From positions 2,046,001-2,110,000 of the forward strand of contig NC_134941.1 of NCBI RefSeq assembly GCF_051020765.1: a stretch of DNA of 64,000 nt. The letters are read 5' to 3'. The DNA is from Lasioglossum baleicum (lineage: Eukaryota; Arthropoda; Insecta; Hymenoptera; Halictidae). Of this stretch, positions 34,975 through 45,662 are shown piece by piece. Numbering within the stretch: position 1 is the stretch's first letter; every line of letters starts with the position of its first letter. The position numbers were made by a program, and so were the translations under genes. Under the pieces are notes generated by a model. The model made no database searches, had not been told where the DNA came from, and worked only from the letters and a program-made list of their open reading frames with translations.

Positions 34975-35345
34975 GACAAAAACTGTAAAGGGTAATGTTG
35001 TTCAGAATCATGGTCTTGACAACATATCCAAGGCTCATCGAAATCGGAGAGGAGATAGTTCAGATAGTACATCGATCGATTTACAATTACAAGTTACTTA
35101 TCGCGTAAACTAAAGCCGGCCGACAAAAACTGTAAAGGGAAATGTTGTTCAGAATCATGGTCTTGGCAACATATCCAAAGCTCATCCAAGTCGGGTAGAA
35201 GATAGTACAATCGATCGATTTACAATTACAAGTTTTTACATTTATCGCGTAAACTAAAGCCGGCCGACAAAAACTGTAAAGGGAAATGTTGTTCAGAATC
35301 ATGGTCTTGACACCATATCCAAAGCTCATCCAAATCGGGGAAGAT
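34975..35345. repeat. Three tandem ~145-bp units in arm 2
   Basis: 'gacaaaaactgtaaaggg', TTGTTCAGAATCATGGTCTT and 'catatcca(a)agctcatc' recur with starts at 34975, 35122 and 35265 (147- and 143-bp steps). Between units is 'cgatcgatttacaattacaa'. Arm 1 has a single counterpart near 33100-33180. Confidence 0.8.
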
Positions 35346-35586
35346 TCACATAATCTCGAGAAACTCTTGTTCGTTGCGGCATCGCGGCGTTACACCGCGC
35401 TCGTCTCCCGGCGCGCCGGGCTGAACGTGCCATCGCGCGTCTAGGGCGCGCTCTGATTGGTCCGTGTTTTTCATTAATAACTCCTAAACAAAGCCGCAGT
35501 TGACATTGGTGCAAAGGAAAATGTCTCTTAGAATGGTCTCAGGAACCTCCCATTTCAATTAAGTACACCACATTTGGGACACCCTG

Positions 35587-36070
35587 TATATACTGCCATT
35601 AGTTCGGCCCAGTTCGGCCCTACTACTGAGGTGGCGCTGAAATACTGGCCACTTCTTTAACACGGCAGCTTGCACCCCCTGGTATTGTCCGTCCGCTGAG
35701 AGTTGGCACAGAATCTCGTCAGTGGGGTGCAGGGGGACTCGCCGAGTCCCCACTCTTGACGCAAGGCTGCCGACCCCACTCTTACGCTTCGACGTTGGGC
35801 GTGACCGGTTAACATAGACGTAAATAAGTAGAATCCGCGTAAACAACGGGGGGGCATATAATATTCTCTGATTCACTAACCGCGAAGACTGGAGTCTTAC
35901 TGCATTAATAAAATGTAAATGTCACGTATATTTTATATCATATTCTTAGTCTTTTACCTTATAATAACAAGTCAGACGCGTTATGAGAATATTTTTTTAA
36001 AACCAATTTTCAGGAATATTCTGTTTTCTTTGTGTTCTATTACAAAAAAAATTTAGGCTTTTAACTTAAC
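35587..36070. other. Intergenic, element-flanking sequence
   Basis: It contains CACCCCCTGG near 35675, inverse to CCAGGGGGTG at about 32480. Nothing else is recognised. Confidence 0.4.
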
Positions 36071-36335
36071 GGCTTAAGCAGTGGCGGCTCAAGTCAAGTG
36101 GAGGCCCCAAGCGGTAAACATTTTGGGGCCCTCAAACTCAAGTTAGAAATAAAAGGTGCAAGAAAACTCTCACAAACTTATTAAAAAAGAAAAGTAATGA
36201 AAAATTTCATACCGTGTGTGTGTTGCACATTAAATGTAATAAATTTATTTATTTAAAATTCGGGGCCCTATGGTATCCCAGGGCCCCACGCGGCCGTTTA
36301 GTCCGCTTATCGTTAGATCCGCCACTGGGTTTAAG
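36071..36335. mobile_element. hAT MITE, 249 bp, with 8-bp target duplication
   Basis: The element is 36079-36327, with termini CAGTGGCGGCTC and GATCCGCCACTG. The flanks GGCTTAAG (36071-36078) and GGTTTAAG (36328-36335) differ at one base. Subterminal GGGGCCCT-type motifs are repeated inside. It is noncoding. Confidence 0.85.
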
Positions 36336-36511
36336 CCGTTTACCTGATCATAGAAGGAGGGTTACGCCAATGTTCTGAGCTGGCGTCGCCACATCGCTCT
36401 GTTGCAGTCACACTCACGACGCTCGTTTGCTGCCTTCGTCAAGCGATTCGGCCAATCGCGGAAGACGTGTAGCGCGTAGTAGGGGCGTCACGTGGTACCT
36501 ACGAGTTTCTC

Positions 36512-37072
36512 GTGCCAACTCTCGGCGGTCGGACAATACCGCCACCGGAAGACCAGAAAGCAGTGGTGGAAGCCTGGGCGAAAGCCTTTGGTCGAGGGGG
36601 GCCCCGTTGGCGCGAGGTCCAGGGCTTGAATTCTCGCCCGGGTCCGAAACCGATGCCGACCTCCACGACAAAGATAAGGCCGGGCCCGGTGGCGAAGGTA
36701 ACGCCAACGGCCGTAGTAGCGCCGGGGCCCCCACGAGCAAAGGAGGCCCTCCGAGATACCGCACAGGCCCGAATGGAACGCCGGCAGGGACGTCACAGGG
36801 CAGCTCAACCGGAAGCCGCGTCACCACCCCAACAGAGGCCGGAAGGACAGCCGAAATGGAGGGGCAAAGGCAAGAGGAGAAGCAGCGAGGTGGAGAGCGG
36901 ATGTGGACGGTGCCACAGCCTGGGGCACACCCACAGGGAATGTAACGGCCCACAGAGGTGGGTGTATTGTTATCGGTGCGGGCGACCGTGTTACACGGTT
37001 CGGACCTGCCCAGAATGCGCGCCCACGTGGAAACCACGGGGGCCGCGGCGTGCAAGGGGCGGCAGGAGGTAA
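36512..37072 (+). pseudogene. gag-like retroelement fragment with zinc knuckles, copy 2
   Basis: A 186-codon GC-rich frame encodes a basic, Pro/Arg/Gly-rich protein of nucleocapsid type. The first CCHC knuckle is intact: CGRCHSLGHTHREC (C-x2-C-x4-H-x4-C). A second follows after ~14 residues, CYRCGRPCYTVRTC, where the expected His is Tyr, so it may not bind zinc normally. The N-terminal part (EDQKAVVEAWAKAFGRGGPR) is shared with copy 1 at 31951-32508. The family role is RNA binding and packaging in a retroelement particle. The stop at 37072 is followed by noncoding sequence, with no polymerase gene. No upstream start is certain; the frame may be a truncated 3' part of gag. Confidence 0.65.
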
Positions 37073-37717
37073 ACGGCCGTCCGCCACCGAAGAAGGGCTG
37101 TGACACCGCCAAACTGTCAGGGCGGGAGGTACACGCGAAAGTATTGTTTTGTTTTGTTTGTTTCTTTGGTTTGTTTTCGGATCTCTGCTACGGCAATCTG
37201 TTTTTTGTTCTTTTCGTGGTAGCCCCACAAATCCAGACCGAGGAGAGAGAGAGAGAGACTGACCTCCCGGTAGGGGAGCATTTATATTTTGCCGCGCCCA
37301 GAAGCGCTAATAAAGTACAATATCGCTGAAATGAAGTCGCCTCATTGAACCCCAACCACAGCGTCAAACCGGGCCAAGCGGGGCCAGGTGTTAGCATTTA
37401 CCCCATTCTTCCATTAGGTGCCGGTCGTACAAGCAGGCCTCGTCCCAGGGAAAGGAGTAAGGATGTTAGGAACGTAGATACTTGTCTAGGATTGGGGGTA
37501 TTGGGATTGTGAGTGTCTCTACATTGGTTTTGGGTATACCCTGGAATGTCCGAGGAAGACCGATCGCCACCGAGTCCGCGAGCAGCCTGACCGGTATGCC
37601 CCAGTCTCTTTTGAGGGGGGGGGGAGTTATGACGTGGCAGGTTTTGCCAACGTCTGTCCGAACCCTTCACCAGAGACCGGGTCACTTCCGGGCAGTGCCG
37701 AAACGAAACCGCCGTTG
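37073..37717 (+). repeat. Retroelement 3' flank with poly(A) signal and shared 88-bp segment
   Basis: AATAAA occurs at about 37309, after a GAGAGA run. At 37630-37717 lies TGACGTGGCAGGTTTTGCC and its continuation, colinear with 27716-27803 (88 bp each). This links the gag fragments with the GC-rich segment at 27.7 kb. Confidence 0.55.
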
Positions 37718-39229
37718 AAAAAGTTCATATTCTTTTTAAAATCTTTGTTTGTTGATAAATATACAGTGTATTACCGTTAGGAAACTATTTATACTCATAT
37801 ATGTATTAAATTCGAAGCATTATTTTCAGCAATAATATTTAAAATTAAAATTGAAAATAAAGACAAATATTTTCAAAATACTCTTAAAATAAAATACTAT
37901 TTTCAAAAAATACTGCACCAAATAAAATATTTGATTTTTAAAGTTGTACGCATACTTTAAAATAAATAGGATTATTTTCTGTTTACTATTTAAAACAGTA
38001 TTTTACCCTGATCTGCAACTCTGTCCCTGTCTCATAGTGACGAGTAGCGAAAACTGTTATTCATACAGTGCAGTTATTTGTGCTAATCTTCTTCCCAATG
38101 ATAATGTTTTACTATATCAACCGAAAGTGTTAGGCCAATCTAGGTTGGAACTATATCTAATCCAGATTGGACACGAACATTAATTAATGCGATATATTGA
38201 GAGTGCCCTGATCGATTCGGTACTGAAGCTCCAAACTGAATGGTATAATACATACATAAATCACAGAATGAGTCGTAATGGACCATATTGAAAAAGGCTC
38301 TGCGTTAAAATGTTCCGAGTGACGTGTTCTCTGTGTCTGTGTGCTTTATGTCTTTGACGAATCGCTTTATAGAGAGAGAGAGAAAGAGCCGACCTTCATA
38401 TGTTCTAAACCTATTAAGTGAAAAGATAATATCGAAATGATTTTCCACATCTACAGGACCGGACTATAAGTTCCGAAACATATAAAATGACGTAGAAATA
38501 GTTTAAATATTCTCATCTTTAACAAGTAATTTATTGTTAAATTTATTATATGTTATGGTTGTGACCTTAAAATTAAAATATTGTAATATGATTTTTGTAT
38601 TTTTTCATTTAGTTGTCGTTGGGCGAAGCGGAACTTTTTGCCCCGCAAGGGGTAAGGTGTTCTTGCCCACTTTTATAACAAAAATATCAGTTAATAAGCT
38701 TCAATAAAAAAGTTAAAACAAATTTTAACTCCAATAGCTAAGGAGCACCCTAGTGTACATAGAAACTAATTGTAAGTTTTCAAAGTTTGAAAATGTCGTA
38801 GGCATGAGAGCTTGTAAAGACGAGAAGATATAATCTGGAGAAAGTTACTTCAGTACTTGATTAACACCCCACACCTATCTGTCGTCTTACACATATGTAT
38901 GTACATTGTACATGTTCTAGGAATTGATCGGTGCGAAACGGCAGTTTATTGAAATGCCATCATGAACCCAGCCTCGAAGACGCTTCCGCGAGGAATTTCA
39001 ATTTCGCACCCCTACAGACGACACGCCTCTCCTTGATGATAATGACTATGCCTAATTACATTGCCATCTGTAGATAGTGCGACTGTCTTCTGTATGAAAT
39101 CAGGTACCAATAATTGTACCTAACTACAGTAACAAAGGAAAGTATGAATCGACAGTCTTTTCTTACGACTGAATTAGAAACATAACTGAGTAGAATTATT
39201 TACTTTACTACCCTTGATTATTATAATTC
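37718..39229. other. Intergenic, nothing recognised
   Basis: A+T-rich; a short (GA)n run lies near 38370. No element ends were found. Confidence 0.4.
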
Positions 39230-39372
39230 GACTGTGGATCTTCATGAAAGATAAAAATGTTCCATACCAATTGTAACAAGTAGGTAGATTGAGTAGAAAT
39301 TTATTTCCATTCGTAACAGTCTTAATAGGTTGTTATACTAATTTTTGTCATAAATGCATAGAGTTCGAAGTC
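39230..39372 (+). mobile_element. MITE-G, diverged short copy
   Basis: It begins GACTGTGGATCTTCATGAAA and ends 'gtcataaatgcatagagttcgaagtc'. At 143 bp it is shorter than the typical 196 bp. Confidence 0.65.
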
Positions 39373-39904
39373 TGGTAATGGTTGAGTATAATAAGATTGT
39401 ACTGTACTGCAAGATTTTGTACTTCTTAAAGGAATTATAATAATAACAAATGAAAAGAAAACTAGCTATACTTTTTGTTAATTTAACTCATGTCTGTAAA
39501 AACAAAGTAGAGTTTAAATACAATAAAGAATATAAAAAATTTTAGTAGAAAAATATGTTATAAATAAAATAACACAAAATTCTTGGACAGCGATGAGGAA
39601 TTACTCCTGTTTATGATTCTTTTATCTACTCGTATTTATTAAAACTATGTTTTCTTATTCCTTTTCAAGGATTTTCAACAAATTCGTCACATATGTGCTA
39701 TCATTTTATCACGCTGATATCTCATTATTTTTGAATGGGTATACTTAAAAAATAAGACTTTTTCTTTCCATTTTCTATACTGATAGGTTGTATTTTGCGA
39801 TTAAGGTATTTTATACCACTAAAACGCATTCCTTCATTACGTGGAAATTACGATAACCTTAAATAAATCAGATATGCTATCTTCTTGTCGCGGAGTGTAA
39901 TACT

Positions 39905-40297
39905 TTAAATCAGAACAACTTTTTTGTTAATGGATCAAACGACTTCAATTTCTCTGTAAGGCTAGAAAAATTAGTTTAGTAAACGATATATAAAAAATGT
40001 GTTGAAAAAATGCATTTGGACGGAATTGTGAAAAACAATAGTAAAAATTGATTTTTACATCTTTTTTAGCTGGGCCAATAACGAAAATTCAAAAGATGTG
40101 TCTGGTCAACTCTGGTATAAATTATATACGCTCTGAAAATTTCATTGAAATTAGTTAATTGGTTTGCGAATTATAAACGATCAAAAGTCGTGAAAATTGT
40201 AATTCTTCAAGATTTTCGGCCTTTTTACCACTTTTGATCGTTTATAATTCGTAAACCAATTAACCAATTTCAATGTCAGAGCGTATACATATACATA
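39905..40297. repeat. Palindromic element of the 3559-4202 family, diverged
   Basis: 'acttttttgttaatggatca' and 'aaaaattagtttagtaaacg' resemble the 3559 family. The core 40120-40290 is a hairpin: TATACGCTCTGAAAATTTC and 'ttataaacgatcaaaagtcg' pair with 'cacttttgatcgtttataat' and GTCAGAGCGTATA. The outer ends are not resolved. The next element is inserted directly at its right edge. Confidence 0.6.
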
Positions 40298-40299
40298 TA

Positions 40300-41284
40300 C
40301 AGGGTGAGTCCGAAGAAACAGAACACCTAAATATCTCCGTTACTTTTAGTTGTACAAAAAAACTGCATAAGACAAAGTTACACTGTTTGAAAGGCCACAT
40401 GTAACGGTGTAAGATAAAAAATTTTCAAGGTCATTTTTTTACAAGATTTCAAGGTCATCGATATTTTTTTTTTGATGGAATGAGGTATTTTTTAATACAT
40501 CAATCGATGCAGCTGGACATTCGTTATAAAAAAAGTACTAACCTATGTATGTCGAAAAGTTACATAGTAGTTCACGAGATATTTCAATTTAAATAGCTCT
40601 AAAACCCATTACTGTCGTACTATGCCGTTAGCGTTTACTTGCTAGCGTAAATTGAAGAATTGAAATTATAATTGAAAAATTGACGTTGAAAATACAATTG
40701 AAGATTTGAAATTAACGAATTGAAATTGAAAAATTGAAGTTGGAATTGAAAAATTGACGTTGAAATTGAAAAATTGAGGTTGAAATTGAAGTTGAAGGGC
40801 TGATATTGAAATTGAAGTTGAAATGGGAGAGTTAAAATTGAAGTTGGAATTAAAGTTGGAATTCAAAAATTGAAGTTGAAAATGAAGTTGAAGAGTTGAT
40901 ATTGAAATTGAAATTGAAATTGATGTTAGCGTTTATTTACTTTTGTGACGTCTTATTGTTAGTACGACAGTAATGGCGTTTTAGAGTTATTTAAATTGAA
41001 ATATCTCCTGAAATATACTAACTTTTCGACATTCATAGGTTAATACTTTTTTTTACAACGAATGTCCAGCTGCATCGATTGATGTATTAAAAAATACTTC
41101 GTTCCATTTAAAAAAAATTTCGATGGCCTTGAAATCTTGTAAAAAAAATGACCTTGAAAATTTTTTTACCTTACACCGTTACGTGTGGCCTTTCGAACAG
41201 TGTAACTTTGTCTTATGCAGTTTTTTTGTACAACGAAAAGTAACGGAGATATTTAGGTGTTCTGTTTCTTCGGACTCACCCTTG
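40300..41284. mobile_element. 1-kb fold-back element with low-complexity core
   Basis: TA-flanked, it begins CAGGGTGAGTCCGAAGAAAC and ends GTTTCTTCGGACTCACCCTTG. The arms of ~340 bp are near-perfect inverted copies, for example 'ctaaatatctccgttacttt' and 'cagctggacattcgtt' with their inverses. The centre (about 40650-40925) is a degenerate array of ATTGAA/GTTGAA hexamers. The termini belong to the CAGGGTG group. Confidence 0.85.
40650..40925. repeat. Degenerate ATTGAAGTTGAA hexamer array
   Basis: Dozens of imperfect TTGAAA, TTGAAG and TTGACG units. The Asn/Phe/Ser-rich minus frame over it is an artefact. Confidence 0.85.
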
Positions 41285-41287
41285 TAT

Positions 41288-41380
41288 ATTAATAATGTAG
41301 AATAAAAAGACTAAAACATTATTTTGATTATTTATTGAAGAAAAACCTTAAAGTCCGGCATTAGGGAAACTCTCGCTAGT
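41288..41380 (+). repeat. Dispersed repeat, copy 2 of 2
   Basis: It matches 12826-12912: 'aaaaagactaaaacattat', 'gaagaaaaaccttaaagtcc' and 'attaggg'. Confidence 0.55.
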
Positions 41381-41639
41381 GTTGGATCAGGCAAACCAAT
41401 AATGGCTGCGGTATATGCCAATTCAAGTAAGCGTGTTACTGAGTCGCCCCCACTTCTGCGGTAGGAATCGTCCTAACCGGATTCAATACAGCTTAATCCA
41501 GGCGGTCCTACCTGAATTTCTGTAAACTGTAAACGATGCTAGCTATGTACGTATGTGGTCATCCGCGGGACACTCTCCTAGAAACTAAAGGGATCATTTC
41601 TAGCGGTAGCACGTGGTTATCATTTTTATTTTCACTCAA

Positions 41640-41968
41640 GTCGCAAGTAGTGTTGGAGCATCACAAGCATTTTTAGCTCGCACCGTTAGAGCTTCGTCAT
41701 TCCGTAAACGTTCCGAACACTTCGAACGCCAATGGTCGCCCTTGGTTTTAGTCTTGCTTTCCTGACCCAGGCGTCCCCGCAGTTCGGTCCCATAAGCCAT
41801 AAGCGACTGATTGTCGAGTGAAAATGCTGGTTCCACGGGGGACTACGAGGATAAGAAAAACGAAGAAAAATCGTGCTGGACCGATGGATCCTGAGCGACT
41901 TGAACTTTTTCTGCGTCGGTGAAGCTCGTGCATCTTGTACGACTCGAACATCCAACACTAGTCGTAAG
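41640..41968. mobile_element. hAT MITE, 313 bp, with 8-bp target duplication
   Basis: The element is 41648-41960, with termini TAGTGTTGGA and TCCAACACTA. The flanks GTCGCAAG (41640-41647) and GTCGTAAG (41961-41968) differ at one base. It is noncoding despite overlapping minus frames. Confidence 0.8.
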
Positions 41969-43579
41969 TCGATAAGAATAAAAACTTTCTAGAAAGATCT
42001 TTCACTTTTCCCTTCGCCGTAGTTTGGAAATAAGTATAAAACTTTGCAATTACTGTTTCTGAAAGTGCATACAAGAACACACGTCTCACGAAATACATAT
42101 TCAAGCAGATTTTTCATGTTTTCATTTCGTTTAATCTAACGTAGTTTAACGTCATCAAGTCTGCGTTAAAATTATAACTTACATTAATGTTACGTACCCT
42201 ACAATAGAATGTTTATATTGCACTAGGATTGCATTGAACGCCGTTTAGCTTAATGAATTGGTTTGATAAGAAAAGGCCAATTTTTTTATTCATGCAATGA
42301 ACTTTAATCAATGAAATATTTTACATTTTGTTCGTTGATCTTTTGCCAAAGAGAATAAACAAAAAAATATTTTATTGATTACAGTTCATCGTTTGGATAA
42401 AGATATTCGGTTTTATTTCACCTTAAAATACCAAAATTGCCAGCCCAATAAATAGCTATTAGATCACGTAATTAAATAAACAAAATTAACTAAACGAAGT
42501 TTTATTAACACAAGCATGCGAACTATGAGCACGAAGAAAACACGTCTTTCTGATTTAAATGTCACGCGTCAAGTAAGGATCACTCGGGCTGGAAAGTTGA
42601 ACGATACATCAAACAAACAACCAACGGTTTCATAAACAAATTGAAACGTACCGATATTGAGTCATTACGAATCGATTACAATCGAACAATAGATTAATTT
42701 GGACATAATACTTCAACAATAGCAAATGAAAGATACATCGAAAATCGTATCAATACACTTTTGCAATGACCTAATATTATATAAAGATTGTATTTAATAT
42801 GGATCAGTCATTAAATCACAGGCAAACAAAAAGATAGACTTGAGCGTGAAGCACAATTAGAATTTATTAGAGGAAGAGAGAGGGAGAGAGGAGGAAAGGG
42901 AGAAAGCAGAGAAGGGATATAAGTATTCTTATTTCTTATACAATAGAACGATCCTTCGCCTTAGAGTTTTAAATCTAAAAGATAAGTAATAGTTTGGCGA
43001 AATGCATGATGTCAGCAGTGGAAACGCTTACAAAGACGTTCTCGACTTCAGCTGAACATAATATGAATGGTTGAGGCGGATCACTTTCTTTCCTATAACT
43101 TTCAAACTATGCTAAAAGTAAAAATAAGTGTTTCAGATTTAGATAAAATTCATTGACTGTTTCGTTTAAAGAAATTAAGGATTACACTCTTACAGTACCT
43201 AGAAAATTCTCCACCACACCTTATAACATACTGTGAGCGAAACCCGTTTAAATGCACTTTAAAATTGACAAATTTTCATGCTTATTTAGAAGAAAAGGAC
43301 ACACGATGTTGTCAAAATGGGGTTGTTTACTTTGCTAAACCTTTACTTTCAACATCTATGCTTCGAAATGTTCCGCATTTACATGCCAGAATATGTCGCA
43401 GAGCGACACGTGTTAAAACAGCGTCTACAAGTGCGAAATTCTTTTAAACGCAGTGCTTTTTTCCCAGACATTGAGAGAAATTATAAAGGAAAGTGGTTGA
43501 TTTAAAGAGTGATCATAAAGGTATTGTTGTCCCGTGTTCCTGATTAAGTCATATTTTTGATTTTATGTAACAGAACAGA
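41969..43579. other. Intergenic; purine-rich patch
   Basis: A GAGAGAGGGAGAGAGGAGG patch lies near 42870. Sequence upstream of 43580 may be the worn 5' flank of the Tc3-type element, but no terminal repeat is visible. Confidence 0.4.
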
Positions 43580-44547
43580 ATGGCAATAGGAAAATATTTA
43601 AATGAAGCTGAAACGGCAATAATAAAAAAGGGGGGAATTGAATCGAAAGACTGCCAAATAAATTAAACGTTCCGAGTCCGTAGTACGAAATTTTTTGAAA
43701 CGTGGTGAAGATTACGGCAAGAAACGTGCTACAAAAGGAAATACAAAAATCACAAAACGAGAAGAAAATAATATAATATAAGTGAGGCGACACAAAATAA
43801 AATTAGTTTCACGTTAAATTGTTGCGCAGTCACAGTTACCAACAACGTCCAGACGTGTGCAACAAATTTTGCACAATGCACCGAATGTTGTTTTCAGAAA
43901 ACCGATGAGAAAGTCAATGTTATAACAACATCATAAGGCTACCCGGTTACAATTCGCAAAAAATCACATTCACTGGACCGACGAATGGCATAAAGTCATT
44001 TTTTCCGATAAAAAGAAATTTAATTTGGACGGTCCAGACGGATGCTCATCGTATTGGCATGATCTGTGTCAAAAAAATGATTCTAGATTAAGCCGAAATT
44101 TTCATGGCGGTAGTGTTATGATTTGGGAAACTGAAACTGTGTTTCGTTCCCCCAAAATGAATTCAGAAACATACATGGACATGCTCGATGGGGTGTTAAT
44201 ACCATTTTAGAAGATGTAGTTGGAGAAAACGAATTTATACTTCAGCAGGATAACACAACGGTTCATGTGTCAAGATATTCTTGTGAATCCTTCGAAACAC
44301 GAAACATTCGTATAATGGAATGGCCTGTAGCTCTGACATGAAGCCCAATAGAGAATTTATGGGCGACACTGGTAAGAAAAGTGTATGCCAATGGTCGTCA
44401 GTTTGCCAATATAGACAGTTTAAAAGAGGAAATTAAACGCTGCCGCGGGAAGAAATTCTTAATACCACTATTACCAATCTTGTTAATTCAATAACCAATC
44501 GAATTTTCGCTTTAATTCAAAGCAATGGCGACCATACAAAATATTAA
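43580..44547 (+). pseudogene. Dead Tc3-type transposase
   Basis: The remnant covers the full length of a Tc3-like transposase. It starts MAIGKYLNEAETAIIKKGGI and continues through the helix-turn-helix region (SVVRNFLKRGEDYGKKRATK). The first catalytic aspartate is in VIFSDKKKFNLDGPDG, the second in FILQQDNTTVHVS, and the glutamate in SPIENLWATLVRKVYANG, so the DD..E triad residues are recognisable. A near-complete C-terminus ends FALIQSNGDHTKY before the stop at 44545-44547. It needs several frameshifts and has in-frame stops, for example just before SPIENLW. Terminal inverted repeats were not found. It is the only near-full-length transposase in the window. Confidence 0.8.
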
Positions 44548-45519
44548 AATAATGTTCATGTATTTTTAATTTAAAATTGTTTTCTTTACATGCACGTTTA
44601 AACAAGGTTCGCTCGTAAAATATGATTTTGTTTGTAAAAATTCTTACATTAATGTTTTGGTAAATACGTATGTACAAATATTTATTATAGTATATAAATA
44701 TAGTATAGTCCGCAAATTCGTCCTGGTATTATTTCACCCCCTTTAGATAACGAAACATTTCAACAATAATGATTTTTTATCCGTAACCTCGAGGTTTATT
44801 TTCATCCTCTTGATATGGATTATGAGATAAATCGAATGCATATCAAACATTTTCCAACAAACTATATAAATAAATTTCTTTACAACTCGGCGTGTATACA
44901 CTGAAATCATATCTAAATCCCGTATAAAATCTACCTATTCACATTTTTAGTAATACTGTGAGTATTTGGATTGTATCGTGATCGAAAGGATTTACAAACC
45001 GTTTACATTTTAAGCCGATGGCCAATAGAAAGAAGAAACCATTTGTTCATTTTATTCTGTAAAACAAGAACGTGTTCGAATAAAAATTGCATCCTTTGGT
45101 AGTCCGCACGGTCGAATGTATTCTGTCGATTGAATTCGATTGATCAGTACGCGTTCACTTTGCGTTTCCATTTGTTCGTGTCTCTCACTCCTATATTAAC
45201 TGAATAGTTCGCTGTAAATTTTGATTACTTTCTCAATTTATCGGTTTCGGTACGTACACTCCGCGGCAATACTGTAAGACACTGTATAAAATCATATAAA
45301 TCTATGTTAATTATTTTATCTAAGGAATTTCTTTTTCTTATGTACTATGTATTACTGTTTTACTTCGTTGACGTCACTTCAAGTAACTTTTTCATGTTAC
45401 ACTGGTGTTATACTGATTATACTGATACTTATTGAACAGACCATGGGTAACGACTGATGAAAGAAAACAGTTTTAGTGTAAGGTTAAAAATGTTAATGCA
45501 AGTAACAGGTAGGCTGATT
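44548..45519. other. Intergenic, nothing recognised
   Basis: A+T-rich with no element ends or coding signal. Confidence 0.4.
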
Positions 45520-45662
45520 TCGATTTCTGAACTGAGTCGATTTGACTTGATTTGACTTCGATTGACTTTGATTGACTTCGATTCGAACTGACTTCGATTT
45601 CTGAACTGAGTTGATTTGACTTTAATTGACTTCGATTCGAAATGAGTCGATTTCTGTCTGAA
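45520..45662. repeat. Degenerate TTGACTTCGATT tandem array
   Basis: TTGACTTCGATTGACTTTGA-type units and GAACTGAGTCGATTT-type units repeat with variation. Confidence 0.75.

Larger units (their letters stand above)
32855..35586. mobile_element. 2.7-kb nested palindromic (fold-back) element
   Basis: It is TA-flanked, begins CAGGGTGTCCCAAATGTGGT and ends with the inverse. The paired arms run almost the whole length to a loop of about 80 bp near 33912-33991. Matched blocks include 33210-33320 with 34800-34890, 33660-33911 with 33992-34260, and the outer 150 bp. Each arm holds an inverted copy of MITE-G. Arm 2 is longer by a ~200-bp block (34625-34815) and a tandem repeat (34975-35345). It has no coding capacity. 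The termini match the CAGGGTG-type DUF4817 element at 16831. Confidence 0.85.

Noticed and set aside
36414..37112. 232-codon minus-strand frame
   Set aside because: It is the opposite-strand shadow of the gag-like frame with zinc knuckles on the plus strand.
40666..40866. Asn/Phe/Ser-rich minus frame
   Set aside because: It is a translation of the hexamer array in the fold-back core.
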